Made by a program: the position numbers and the translations under genes. 64,000 nt of DNA from Terriglobia bacterium (GTDB taxonomy: Bacteria > Acidobacteriota > Terriglobia > Acidiferrales > UBA7541), in contig JAIMAG010000009.1 in NCBI GenBank assembly GCA_023512135.1, positions 42,915 through 106,914 on the forward strand, in the 5' to 3' direction. Numbering within the stretch: position 1 is the first letter of the stretch; each line of letters starts with the position of its first letter. This document shows positions 37,908-46,375 of the stretch, piece by piece. The notes beneath the pieces are model-generated. The model saw only the letters and a program-made list of their open reading frames with translations. It did no database searches and was not told where the DNA came from.

Positions 37908-38764
37908 TGTGGCTCCTGCAGGGCCGGCCGTGCTGGCGTCCGCTGGCTCATTCCATGTCGCGCGGCGGCTTTGAGCAGCCGCACGCGTTCCGCGATGGCG
38001 GCGACGGCTGCATCCGCCGTGGCGGCGCGCTCGAGCTCGTCAACCAGTGCGGAGCCAACCACGGCCGCATCCGCCAGCCCGCCCAGCACCGAGACATGTC
38101 CGGGTTGAGAAATGCCGAAGCCCACTGCCAGCGGCAATGTCGTTACCTGACGCACGCGGCGGATCAGTTCCGGCAGTTCCGCCGGGAGTTGCTCTCGTGC
38201 ACCGGTCACACCCGTTCGTGAAATCAGATACAGAAATCCGGTGGAAGATTCGGCCAGTCGCCGGAGTCGTTCCGGTGTCGAGGTCGGTGCCGCCAGAAAG
38301 ATGGTGTCCAATCCGCGTGCGTGGAGCGCCGGCCGCACCGGGCCGGCTTCCTCCGGAGTCAGGTCGGTGAGCAGCACACCGTCGGCCCCGGCGGCAGCGG
38401 CTTGCTCGGCGAAGCGTTCCACGCCCATCTGCAGCACAGGGTTGAAGTAGCTGAACAGCACCAGCGGCACTTCCGTTTTCGCGCGCAGGCGACGGACCAG
38501 GGCAAGAACGCCCGCCAGTGTCGTGCCGCTGCGCAGGGCGCGTTCGCTGGCGCGCTGGATGGTGGGCCCGTCGGCAATGGGGTCGCTGAACGGCACGCCG
38601 AGTTCAACGACATCGGCGCCGGCCTGTTCGATGGCCAGCACAATCTGCTCGGTCGTTTCCAGCGCTGGGTCCCCGGCGGTGATGTAGGCCACCAGCCCCA
38701 GTTCGCCGCGCTCGGCCAGTTCGGCAAAGCGCCGACCGATGCGTGTCTGCGAAGTTCCATCCAC
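37904..38764 (-). CDS. trpA: Tryptophan synthase alpha subunit
   Basis: Cleaves indole-3-glycerol phosphate to indole and glyceraldehyde 3-phosphate. The 286-residue protein has the catalytic Glu in VELGVPFSDP and Asp in GVLLTDLTPEE, plus the phosphate-binding GFGISQPGHV block. A longer than usual C-terminal tail follows LLKAAARHG. The GTG at 38764 is the only in-frame start at the right place; the nearby ATG is out of frame. Four bases separate it from trpB. Confidence 0.95.
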   Translation of the reverse strand: MDGTSQTRIGRRFAELAERGELGLVAYITAGDPALETTEQIVLAIEQAGADVVELGVPFSDPIADGPTIQRASERALRSGTTLAGVLALVRRLRAKTEVPLVLFSYFNPVLQMGVERFAEQAAAAGADGVLLTDLTPEEAGPVRPALHARGLDTIFLAAPTSTPERLRRLAESSTGFLYLISRTGVTGAREQLPAELPELIRRVRQVTTLPLAVGFGISQPGHVSVLGGLADAAVVGSALVDELERAATADAAVAAIAERVRLLKAAARHGMSQRTPARPALQEPQ

Positions 38765-38768
38765 GGCC

Positions 38769-39986
38769 TTATCGCTCCCGGTAACGCGCCAGAATTTCCA
38801 TATCCTTGTCGCCGCGTCCCGAAAGGTTCAGCAAGACCACCTGCTCGCGCCGCATCTTCGGAGCACGCCGGATCAGCTCCGCCACGGCGTGTGCGGCCTC
38901 CAGCGCCGGGATGATCCCTTCGGTCCGCGCCAGCAGCCGCGCTGCTGCGATGGCTTCCTCGTCGCAGACGGCGGTGTATTCCGCCCGGCCCTGTTCGGCC
39001 AGCCAGGCATGTTCCGGCCCGACCGCTGGATAGTCCAGCCCGGCCGAAACGGAATGCGTGGTGGCGATCTGCCCGTGCTCATTCTGCAACACGTGGGTGT
39101 ACGTGCCCTGGAGCACGCCCGGGCGCGCGCCCGTGTATCCCCGGGCCGCTGCCAGCCGGGCCGCGTGCTCGCCGAGCGACGTTCCGCGTCCACCGGCCTC
39201 GACGCCGACCATCCGCACCGTCGCATCGTCCAGAAATTCGTAGAACAGTCCGATGGCGTTCGAACCGCCACCGACGCAGGCGAACAGGACATCGGGCAGC
39301 CGGCCTTCCGCCGCGAGAATCTGCTGACGGGCTTCGCGGCCGATCACGCGCTGGAATTCGCGCACCAGCAGCGGATAGGGATGCGCGCCGAGCACCGAGC
39401 CGAGCAGGTAGTGCGTGGTTTCCACGTTGGTCACCCAGTCGCGCATGGCTTCGTTGATGGCGTCTTTCAGCGTGCGGCTGCCGGCCGCGACACCAATCAC
39501 CTCGGCGCCGAGCATCCGCATTCGCTCGACATTCAGCCGCTGGCGTTCCATATCCTCGGTGCCCATATACACGGTGCACGCAAGGCCGAGCCGCGCGGCG
39601 ACGGTGGCGGTGGCCACGCCATGCTGGCCGGCACCCGTTTCCGCGATCACGCGCCGCTTGCCCATGCGCACGGCCAGCAGTCCCTGTCCGAGGCAGTTGT
39701 TGATTTTGTGCGCGCCGGTGTGCAGCAGGTCCTCCCGCTTCAGGTAGATGCGCGGGCCGCCCAGCCGTTCGGTGAGTCGCGCGGCGTACTGCAGCGGTGT
39801 GGGCCGTCCGGCGAAATCGCGCAGCAGCGCGGCCAGCTCGTGCTGGAAGCCCGGGTCGGCACTGGCTGCGGCAAAGGCACGCTCCAGCTCCTCGAGCGGT
39901 GCCATCAAGGTCTCCGGCACGTAGCGGCCTCCGTACGGCCCGAAGCGTCCGCGGGCATCCGGCCAGGTTTGTGTTCCTGTGCTCAT
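38769..39986 (-). CDS. trpB: Tryptophan synthase beta subunit
   Basis: PLP enzyme that joins indole to serine. The 405-residue protein has the PLP Lys in [11 protein letters not shown], and the Gly-rich phosphate cup GGGSNAIG. The [11 protein letters not shown] segment is typical of TrpB1. Its start overlaps the trpF stop by four bases. Confidence 0.96.
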   Translation of the reverse strand: MSTGTQTWPDARGRFGPYGGRYVPETLMAPLEELERAFAAASADPGFQHELAALLRDFAGRPTPLQYAARLTERLGGPRIYLKREDLLHTGAHKINNCLGQGLLAVRMGKRRVIAETGAGQHGVATATVAARLGLACTVYMGTEDMERQRLNVERMRMLGAEVIGVAAGSRTLKDAINEAMRDWVTNVETTHYLLGSVLGAHPYPLLVREFQRVIGREARQQILAAEGRLPDVLFACVGGGSNAIGLFYEFLDDATVRMVGVEAGGRGTSLGEHAARLAAARGYTGARPGVLQGTYTHVLQNEHGQIATTHSVSAGLDYPAVGPEHAWLAEQGRAEYTAVCDEEAIAAARLLARTEGIIPALEAAHAVAELIRRAPKMRREQVVLLNLSGRGDKDMEILARYRER

Positions 39987-40618
39987 GCAAACTCTTTCCG
40001 CACCGTTTCGATTTCCCGCAGCAGCGCGCGCAGTCGTGCGGGATCTTTTTTTCCGGGGCTCGCTTCCACGCCGCTGCAGACGTCCACAGCGGCTGGATGC
40101 ACCTGCGCGATGGCGGCAGCCACGTTTTCCGGCGTCAACCCGCCGGACAGAATGATCGCTCCGTAGCGTCGGGCGCGCGCCGCGATGCGCCAGTCGAACC
40201 GCGTTCCGGTGCCCCCGGGCAGTTTGCGGCTGAAGCCGTCCAGCAGAAACGCGGTCGCTGCGGGAAAGTTGAGCAGCCGCGCGGTGCGGAATCCGTTGCG
40301 CACCCGGAACGCTTTGATCACCGGACAGTGCCGGGCCAGGGCGGCGACCTGCGCCGGGTTTTCCCGCCCGTGCAACTGCACCAGGGTCACTCCGCTGGTT
40401 TGGACGATGTGGAGAATCTGTTCGGTCGGAGTGTCCACGAAAACACCCACTGCCGCTGCTCCGCGCGGCAGCCGGCGGATGATGCGTGCGGCGGCAACCG
40501 GCTCCAGGTAGCGCGGGCTGAGGGGATAAAAGTTGAAGCCCAGTGCATCCGCACCCGCTTCGAGAGCCAGGCGGGCATCGCGCCAGCTCGTGATGCCGCA
40601 GATTTTTACGCGAAACAT
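39983..40618 (-). CDS. trpF: Phosphoribosylanthranilate isomerase
   Basis: Amadori rearrangement step of Trp synthesis. The 211-residue TIM barrel has the catalytic Cys in VKICGIT near the N-terminus, the general acid Asp region in GTRFDW, and the phosphate loops [10 protein letters not shown] and [10 protein letters not shown]. It overlaps trpC by 13 bases, consistent with coupled translation. Confidence 0.95.
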   Translation of the reverse strand: MFRVKICGITSWRDARLALEAGADALGFNFYPLSPRYLEPVAAARIIRRLPRGAAAVGVFVDTPTEQILHIVQTSGVTLVQLHGRENPAQVAALARHCPVIKAFRVRNGFRTARLLNFPAATAFLLDGFSRKLPGGTGTRFDWRIAARARRYGAIILSGGLTPENVAAAIAQVHPAAVDVCSGVEASPGKKDPARLRALLREIETVRKEFA

Positions 40619-41418
40619 GGTCCCTGACCCAGCAGCATTCGGAGGGCTGCAGCCGGTTCGGGCGACTCCATCAGGTATTCGCCGACCAGGAACGCGTCGA
40701 AGCCAGCCCGGCGCAGTCGCTCGAGGTCTTCGGCACGGCGCAGCCCCGATTCGCTCACGGCCAGACAGTCTTCGGGGATGGCCTCGATCAGTTGCAGCGA
40801 AGTTTCCAGGTCCACCGCAAACGTCCGCAGGTTGCGGTTGTTCACGCCCAGGATGCGCGCGCCGGCCCGGAGCGCCCGCTCCAATTCTTCCCGCGTGTGC
40901 ACTTCCACCAGCGGTTCCATGCCCAGTTCCCGTCCCACGGCCAGCAGCTCGTGCAGGCGCGCCTCGTCCAGAATCGCTGCGATGAGCAGGAACGAATCCG
41001 CTTCGGCTGCCCGCGTCTCCCAGACCTGCCAGGGATCGAAAATAAAATCCTTTCGCAGCACCGGCAGGTTTGTGGCTGCCCGCGCGGCGCGCAGGTGTGC
41101 GATCGAGCCCTGGAAAAATTCCTCCTCGGTCAGCACCGAAAGCGCCACGGCTCCCGCGGCAGCCAGTTCCTGCGCCAGCGCCGGCGGATGGAATTCGTCG
41201 CGGATCCGTCCGCGGGAGGGCGAAGCCTGTTTCAGCTCTGCGATGATGTTGATTCCGTCGCGCGCCAGTGCTCCTGCAAAGTCGCGCACCGGAGTGGCCC
41301 GCTTGACCGCCATGCGCAACGCGGCCTGCGGCATGCGATACTGCTGCCGCGGAAGACCGGCGCGGCGGGCCGCGACGATCCGTTCCAGGATGCTGCCGGT
41401 CGTTGCTTCGGTGTCCAC
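40606..41418 (-). CDS. trpC: Indole-3-glycerol phosphate synthase
   Basis: Closes the indole ring from CdRP. The 270-residue TIM barrel contains [13 protein letters not shown] (catalytic Lys), [22 protein letters not shown] and [11 protein letters not shown], then [12 protein letters not shown]. The GTG at 41418 is the first start after the promoter and matches family length. It leads the aromatic amino-acid operon in this window. Confidence 0.95.
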   Translation of the reverse strand: MDTEATTGSILERIVAARRAGLPRQQYRMPQAALRMAVKRATPVRDFAGALARDGINIIAELKQASPSRGRIRDEFHPPALAQELAAAGAVALSVLTEEEFFQGSIAHLRAARAATNLPVLRKDFIFDPWQVWETRAAEADSFLLIAAILDEARLHELLAVGRELGMEPLVEVHTREELERALRAGARILGVNNRNLRTFAVDLETSLQLIEAIPEDCLAVSESGLRRAEDLERLRRAGFDAFLVGEYLMESPEPAAALRMLLGQGPCFA

Positions 41419-41463
41419 GGTACGCAGCAGACGCTCCGCCTTGCGGGGGAGGATAAATTCGTT

Positions 41464-41492
41464 ATGCTATGCGCCGGTGCCGGCGAAGTCAA
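41464..41492 (-). promoter_or_regulatory. Promoter of the trpC operon
   Basis: On the minus strand TTGACT (41492-41487) and TAGCAT (41469-41464) are separated by 17 bases. The start would be near 41457, giving a leader of about 40 bases. No leader peptide with Trp codons and no T-box is visible. Confidence 0.55.
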
Positions 41493-41529
41493 TCAACCCG
41501 CCGGCGCACGCTCGACTCGACGGGCCCGC

Positions 41530-42261
41530 ATGACTCCGGATCCCGCACGTGCGCTCCGCGTGCTGAACGAGCAAATCGTTGCCTGCCGGAAGTGTCCTCG
41601 GCTGGTTCGCTGGCGCGAGGCCGTCGCCCGCCGCAAACGTCGCGCCTATCGCGACTGGGACTACTGGGGACGCCCGGTGCCCGGCTTCGGCGACCCAACC
41701 GCCGAACTGCTCATTCTGGGATTGGCTCCGGCGGCGCACGGCGGCAACCGCACCGGACGCGTGTTCACCGGAGACCGTTCCGGCGATTTTCTGTTTCGCA
41801 TGCTCCATCGCGCTGGTTTTGCCAATCAACCTCATTCCCTGCATCGCGATGATGGTTTGCGCCTGCACAACGCGTACATTTGCGCCGCGGTGCGTTGCGC
41901 TCCGCCGGCCAACCGACCCCGCCCGGAGGAAATTGCCAACTGCCGTCCCTACCTGGCCCGGGAGCTGGAACTCCTGCGTCCCCGCGCTGTGCTGGCGCTG
42001 GGAAAGATCGCCTTCGACGCATTTCTGGCGCTGCTCGTCGAGCAGGGCAAACTTCCGTCGCGCGCCGGACTGCGTTTCGCCCACGGCGCCAGCTACCGCC
42101 TGCCCGGCGAGCTGCCGCGCCTGTTCGCCGCGTATCACCCGAGCCAGCAGAACACGCAGACCGGTCGGCTGACTCCGGCCATGTTTCTCGGTGTGCTGCG
42201 CAGGATTCGTCGCTATTTGTCCGGTTCGTCCGGTGCGGGAAGGCCGGCGCCACTGTGCTAG
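41530..42261 (+). CDS. Family 5 uracil-DNA glycosylase (UdgB)
   Basis: A 243-residue base-excision repair glycosylase with a 4Fe-4S cluster. Motif 1 is GLAPAAHGGNRTGR, with Ala/His in place of the usual catalytic polar residue, as in UdgB. Motif 2 is HPSQQNTQTG near the C-terminus. Cluster cysteines appear in VACRKCPRLV, CAAVRC and NCRPYL. Enzymes of this family remove uracil, hypoxanthine and other deaminated bases. Its ATG at 41530 faces away from the trpC promoter. The next gene follows after 48 bases. Confidence 0.9.
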   Translation: MTPDPARALRVLNEQIVACRKCPRLVRWREAVARRKRRAYRDWDYWGRPVPGFGDPTAELLILGLAPAAHGGNRTGRVFTGDRSGDFLFRMLHRAGFANQPHSLHRDDGLRLHNAYICAAVRCAPPANRPRPEEIANCRPYLARELELLRPRAVLALGKIAFDAFLALLVEQGKLPSRAGLRFAHGASYRLPGELPRLFAAYHPSQQNTQTGRLTPAMFLGVLRRIRRYLSGSSGAGRPAPLC

Positions 42262-42309
42262 ACTCATCGTTCGTTGTCGTTGTGCGTTGCGGCCAGAGGC
42301 CAAGAGGCG

Positions 42310-43032
42310 ATGTTCCCCGTCCGGGACACCATTCCCAGCCGCACCACGCCGGTAGTGACCTGGTCGCTGCTGGCCGTGAACGTGTTTGTGTTTTTCTATG
42401 AGCTCAGTCTGGACTCGGAATCGCTGAAGCAACTGTTCTACCTGTTTGGGATCGTGCCGGCGCGGTTCACGCACCCGGAGTGGGCCTTGTGGGTCGGCCT
42501 GCCCGTGGACAACTATTGGCCGTTTCTCACCAGCATGTTCCTGCACGGGGGCTGGAGCCACATTCTCGGCAACATGTGGACGCTCTGGATTTTCGCGGAC
42601 AACGTCGAAGACCGCATGGGCCATGGACGCTTTCTGGCTTTCTATCTGCTCACCGGTCTGGCCGCCGGTCTGACGCACTGGTTCACCAATCCGGATTCGA
42701 CCGTTCCCGCGGTGGGGGCTTCGGGAGCGATTGCGAGTGTGCTGGGGGCTTACTTCGTTCTCTTCCCGCGTTCCGGGGTGATTGTGTTTGTTCCGGTGTT
42801 GCTGGTGCCGGTGTTTTTTGAGTTGCCGGCAGTTTTCTACCTGCTGCTCTGGTTTCTCACCCAGCTCTGGGGCGGAGCGCTGGCCAGTCTGGCGCCGGGA
42901 GACGTTGGCGGGATAGCCTGGTGGGCGCACATCGGCGGCTTCCTGGCCGGTGTGCTGCTCTACCGTTTCTTCGTGCAGCCGACCCGGAAGTGGGAAGACG
43001 ACGAATTCGGCCTTGAAGCGGCCTGGGATTAG
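42310..43032 (+). CDS. Rhomboid-family intramembrane protease
   Basis: A 240-residue membrane protein with six to seven helices. The catalytic Ser lies in AVGASGAIASVLG and the His in WWAHIGGFLAG. FLHGGWSHILGNMWTLWIF is the conserved helix-2 His/Asn block. The N-terminus is short, FPVRDTIPSRTTPVVTW, as in bacterial rhomboids of this type. The ATG at 42310 has AAGAGG close upstream. This is the second rhomboid in the window and lacks the zinc ribbon of the first. Confidence 0.9.
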   Translation: MFPVRDTIPSRTTPVVTWSLLAVNVFVFFYELSLDSESLKQLFYLFGIVPARFTHPEWALWVGLPVDNYWPFLTSMFLHGGWSHILGNMWTLWIFADNVEDRMGHGRFLAFYLLTGLAAGLTHWFTNPDSTVPAVGASGAIASVLGAYFVLFPRSGVIVFVPVLLVPVFFELPAVFYLLLWFLTQLWGGALASLAPGDVGGIAWWAHIGGFLAGVLLYRFFVQPTRKWEDDEFGLEAAWD

Positions 43033-43055
43033 ACTCCACTGCGGAGGCACCTGCG

Positions 43056-43883
43056 ATGAACTGGAGCGATCTGTTCTGGCTGTTTTTCATCCTCTCCGCG
43101 TTGCAACCGGTTTTCCGCCAGCGCCTGCTGGAAAATTCGCGCCAGCGGCTGATTGCCCAGCTGGAACGCAAGCGCAACTCGCGGGTCATCCTGCTGGTGC
43201 ATCGCCAGGAGACGATGAGCCTGCTCGGGTTCCCGCTGATGCGCTTCATTGACGTCAACGACGCCGAAGAAGTCCTCCGGGCCTGCGAGATGACCGATCC
43301 GGAAGTTCCGCTCGACCTCGTGCTGCACACTCCGGGCGGGCTGGTGCTTGCTTCGCTGCAGATTGCTCGAGCCGTGCGGAGTCACAAGGGGAAAGTGACG
43401 GTGTTTGTTCCGCACTACGCCATGTCCGGCGGCACGCTGATCGCCCTGGCTGCCGATGAGATCGTCATGTCCCCGCACGCGGTGCTCGGCCCGGTCGATC
43501 CCCAGCTCGGACAGTATCCGGCGGCCTCGTTGGTGAAGGTCATCGCCCGCAAACCGCTCAGCGAAGTGGACGACCAGACGCTCATCCTGGCCGACATCGC
43601 CGAAAAAGCAATCACGCAAGTCCGCGATGCCGTCCGCGAGCTGCTCACCCGCAGCCTGCCGCCCGAAAAAGCCGCCGAACTCGCCGAGAAGTTTTCCACC
43701 GGCACCTGGACCCACGACTACCCCATCACCTTCGAAGAAGCCCGCCGGCTCGGCCTGAACGTGCGCTCAGACATGCCCCGCGAAATCTACCAGCTCATGG
43801 CCCTGTATCCCCAGCCGGTGCGCCGCCAGCCTTCAGTGGAATATCTGCCGATTCCGCGCCGCGCGGGTCCCGAACGCCACTGA
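43056..43883 (+). CDS. SDH-family Clp-fold serine proteinase
   Basis: A 275-residue protein with one N-terminal membrane helix (residues 5-22) and a ClpP/crotonase-type fold. The oxyanion region is VLHTPGGLVLAS and the nucleophile Ser is in HYAMSGGTLIALAADEI. A Lys/Asp region follows in LGPVDPQLGQ. It matches the SDH_sah group related to SppA and NfeD-associated proteases. It begins 23 bases after the rhomboid gene, so two membrane proteases are co-transcribed. Confidence 0.85.
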   Translation: MNWSDLFWLFFILSALQPVFRQRLLENSRQRLIAQLERKRNSRVILLVHRQETMSLLGFPLMRFIDVNDAEEVLRACEMTDPEVPLDLVLHTPGGLVLASLQIARAVRSHKGKVTVFVPHYAMSGGTLIALAADEIVMSPHAVLGPVDPQLGQYPAASLVKVIARKPLSEVDDQTLILADIAEKAITQVRDAVRELLTRSLPPEKAAELAEKFSTGTWTHDYPITFEEARRLGLNVRSDMPREIYQLMALYPQPVRRQPSVEYLPIPRRAGPERH

Positions 43884-43924
43884 AATTTCTGTTGCCTGCA
43901 CAGACTTGCACGGAAAGCCACTCT

Positions 43925-44050
43925 GAAACCTCTTCCTCGACCGTTCGGCGGAGGTGTTCGCAGAAGCCGTTGGTTTCCGGCGAGCCGATCTCAGTGTGCC
44001 GATGTTGCGGCTGCCCGTAACTGATTCGTGCGTCAGCCTGCGGGAATCGT
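43925..44050 (-). pseudogene. Transposase (integrase-core) remnant
   Basis: The minus strand encodes ISYGQPQHRHTEIG followed by SPETNGFCEHLRRTVEEE. This is the conserved integrase-core block around the third catalytic acid of IS3/IS481-like transposases. The frame has no start, is closed by a TGA just upstream, and similarity fades on both sides after about 40 residues. No terminal inverted repeats were found. It is a dead fragment left in an intergenic region downstream of the Clp-fold gene. Confidence 0.55.
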
Positions 44051-44204
44051 TGCTGTCGTCAGGCAGGCTCCCCTAACCTTCGTACTAGACCGGTAGCTTC
44101 CCTCTCTCCGGTACTGTTCCGCCATTTGCGGCGACGGCCCGGCCACGTAGGCTGCCTTCCGAGCCGCCCGCAAAAGGCGGGTGGGTGATGGAGGATCGCC
44201 AACG
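44051..44204. other. Intergenic leader with small hairpins
   Basis: No gene is visible. On the plus strand CCGCC and GGCGG flank CGCAAAA at 44165-44181, and ACCGG repeats around 44090-44125 could pair. This could be a structured leader of the next gene, but no known riboswitch consensus was recognised. Confidence 0.3.
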
Positions 44205-44906
44205 ATGACCTCAGCGCTGCGCACGCTGCTGCTCCTGTGTTTTGCCTTTTCTTCTACGCCTGTACTGGCGGGCACGCTGCCTGGCCCGGAAGCCGGTTCC
44301 TGCCTGTCCGACGGAGAAAGCGCCCCTGCTGAGATGCGTCCCTATCTGCGCCTGCCCCGCAGCCTGCCGCCGGGCGCGCTTTCGGGCATCGAGATTCCCG
44401 CGGCACCCGTGGAGCCTCTCTCCGAGCCACGCAGGGCCCTGGCGCAGCCGGTGGCTCTTCGTTTCCCGGCATGGTCGGCAGCCGCTGACGCTTCGCAGCC
44501 ACAGAAGCCTGCCTTTCCGGAAGTCGTTGCCGACCGTGAAGGAGATTTTCGGGTGGGAGAACGCGCGCAAGAGAGTGCCGGCCGCAAACTGTGGTGGACA
44601 CTGGTCGTTGCGCAGCATGCTGCCGCGACGTTCGACGCCTGGACGACGCGTCGAGTGATTGCCAACGGTTGGGGCCGGGAAGTCAACCCGCTGTTGCAGC
44701 CGTTTGCCCACTCCGATGCACTCTACCTTGCCATCCATGTCGGTCCCGTGATTCAGGACTATCTGGGCCAGCGCATGCGCACCAGTTCTCATCCCGTCCT
44801 GCGGCGATTCTGGTGGCTGCCGCAACTGGTGGGCACGGCACTGCACCTGTGGAGCGGCTTCCACAACCTGGGCGTGGCGCGGCAGGCGCAGAGTTACGAA
44901 TTCTAA
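44205..44906 (+). CDS. Exported or membrane hypothetical protein
   Basis: A 233-residue protein. A signal peptide ends near VLAGTLPG (about residue 23). A Pro/Ser-rich, low-complexity middle (30-110) follows. The C-terminal 110 residues have two or three moderately hydrophobic helices, including WWTLVVAQHAAATFDAWTTR and VGTALHLWSGFHNL, with conserved-looking Asp/His/Asn. I do not recognise the family with confidence. The ATG at 44205 has GGAGG ten bases upstream. Confidence 0.6.
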   Translation: MTSALRTLLLLCFAFSSTPVLAGTLPGPEAGSCLSDGESAPAEMRPYLRLPRSLPPGALSGIEIPAAPVEPLSEPRRALAQPVALRFPAWSAAADASQPQKPAFPEVVADREGDFRVGERAQESAGRKLWWTLVVAQHAAATFDAWTTRRVIANGWGREVNPLLQPFAHSDALYLAIHVGPVIQDYLGQRMRTSSHPVLRRFWWLPQLVGTALHLWSGFHNLGVARQAQSYEF

Positions 44907-45054
44907 CTGCGCGGAGCAGGCACCCGCCGACCGTCCAACAAAACCCGGAAACTGTCCACGCTGGAGCGCGATAGCAGAGCGCTCCGTCCTGGATCATCCC
45001 ACCATCCCTGGCGAATCAGCTTGCCTGCAGCCGCTGTGCCGGCAACTGAGCGGT

Positions 45055-45696
45055 TCAGGGCACGATGATGCGGGGTGGCTCCGGCGCCAGGCCGGCCTGC
45101 TTCGGGTACTGGGCGCGGAGGAAATCCAGGAACGCGCGCGAACGGGGCCGGCCGTTGCTGTGGTACCGGGCCAGCCGGAGCAGGAAGACCAGCAGTGCCA
45201 GCACCTCGGAATCCTTCAAAGCGGCGAAGCCAACACGTTCCGCCTGCCGCGCGCGGATTCGCGCGATGGCCTCGGCCAGTCGCACGTACAGAGCACGAGC
45301 GTAGCCGGCTTCGGGTGGCTTTTCGTAGTAGAGTCCGGAGACCAGCGTGCGGCAGCTCTCCGTCAATGCATGCAGTGCGGCCAGCACATCGGCGTCCACC
45401 ATCGGCGGGTGTTCGCGGGACAGCTTGAGAATTTCCAGGCCGAGCTCGGCGAGCACCGGGCGCAGCTCGTGCAGCAGCTCCACTGTTACCGCCACGTCCG
45501 GATACGGCACCGCTTCCGGCGGTAGCGACGGGCGGTGGTCGGCTTCGTAGCGCCGCGCGGCAATCAGGAATTCGCAATCGGAAGGGCAATCCACGGTGAC
45601 CTCCCGCTCGGTCCCGCAGCAGACCGCGCAGATGCGTTCCCCTTTGGCGGGGCACCAGCGTTTCGCCGTCCGTTTCTGGCAGAGCGGGCAGGCCAT
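45055..45696 (-). CDS. Cysteine-rich conserved hypothetical protein
   Basis: A 213-residue protein. The first 45 residues hold a compact cysteine cluster: CPLCQKRTAKRWC, CAVCCG and DCPSDC. It looks like a zinc-binding treble-clef or ribbon. The rest is helical without membrane segments and ends in PPRIIVP. I associate this architecture with acidobacterial genomes but know no function. It is followed on the same strand by nothing close; the LOG gene lies upstream. Confidence 0.68.
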   Translation of the reverse strand: MACPLCQKRTAKRWCPAKGERICAVCCGTEREVTVDCPSDCEFLIAARRYEADHRPSLPPEAVPYPDVAVTVELLHELRPVLAELGLEILKLSREHPPMVDADVLAALHALTESCRTLVSGLYYEKPPEAGYARALYVRLAEAIARIRARQAERVGFAALKDSEVLALLVFLLRLARYHSNGRPRSRAFLDFLRAQYPKQAGLAPEPPRIIVP

Positions 45697-45773
45697 GCGT
45701 CTCTCCAGACAGCCGAGGGTACGGAAGTTCTCCTAAGGATGCAACCGTGCCCGGCCGACCGAGCCCCGCTGGC

Positions 45774-46373
45774 CTACGGGGCAGCGCACAATACGCGGTA
45801 GAGATACTCGGCGGCATCGGCCGGCGTAGCGGCTTCGTAGATCAGGCGACTGCCCGCTTCACGCCACGGCGAAGCCGGCGCTTCCGAGGAAGGAAGTCCC
45901 GAGGCTTCGACTTCGCGCACGCGCTCGATCACCGGGCGCCAGAAATTGCCCAGCACCACAAATGGCCGGGGTGGCAGCACGCCCTTGTTCAGCATCTCCC
46001 AGACCACGGCCAGCTCGACCAGCGTGCCGGTGCCACCCTTGCAGGCCACGTAACCGGCACCCCGCCGAATCAGCTCGAACAGCCGTTCCTGCCAGCTTTC
46101 GACACGGATTTCTTCTTCGACCCAGCGGTTGGCCGGGGTGCGGAAAAACTTTGCGGTGACCGCCAGCACGCGTCCGCCGGCTTCGCGTGCGCCGCGCGAA
46201 GCTGCCTCCATCACACCGCCGTAGCCGCCGGTGCAGACCGCAAAACCGCGACGCGCGAGTTCAACACCCAGCGCGCGGGCTTCTTCGTAGTCGGCATCGC
46301 CCGGCTGCGGCCGCGAAGAACCGAACACGGTGATCACAGCGGGTTCCCCGGTCGTGTTCTGCGCGCGCGGCAA
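45774..46373 (-). CDS. LOG-family (TIGR00725-like) protein
   Basis: A Rossmann-fold protein of the lysine-decarboxylase-like/LOG superfamily, 199 residues from TTG at 46373 or 187 from GTG at 46337. Each start has a Shine-Dalgarno-like sequence upstream (GGAGG and GGGGAA). The start of the fold is VITVFGSSRPQPGD, the middle reads CTGGYGGVMEAASRGA, and the nucleotide loop is GGTGTLVELA, a PGGxGT variant reading KGGTGT. LOG enzymes release cytokinin-type bases from nucleotides, but bacterial roles vary. It follows dacB by two bases. Confidence 0.82.
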   Translation of the reverse strand: MPRAQNTTGEPAVITVFGSSRPQPGDADYEEARALGVELARRGFAVCTGGYGGVMEAASRGAREAGGRVLAVTAKFFRTPANRWVEEEIRVESWQERLFELIRRGAGYVACKGGTGTLVELAVVWEMLNKGVLPPRPFVVLGNFWRPVIERVREVEASGLPSSEAPASPWREAGSRLIYEAATPADAAEYLYRVLCAAP

Positions 46374-46375
46374 GT

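Noticed and set aside
41419..41463. Trp attenuator or T-box before trpC
   Set aside because: The leader is about 40 bases, without a Trp-codon peptide, paired stems or a T-run.
44051..44204. Possible c-di-GMP (GEMM) riboswitch before the hypothetical gene
   Set aside because: A GC hairpin with a CGCAAAA loop and a GGTGATGG-like stretch recall part of it, but the essential GGCAAAcc and GCAAAGC blocks are absent.
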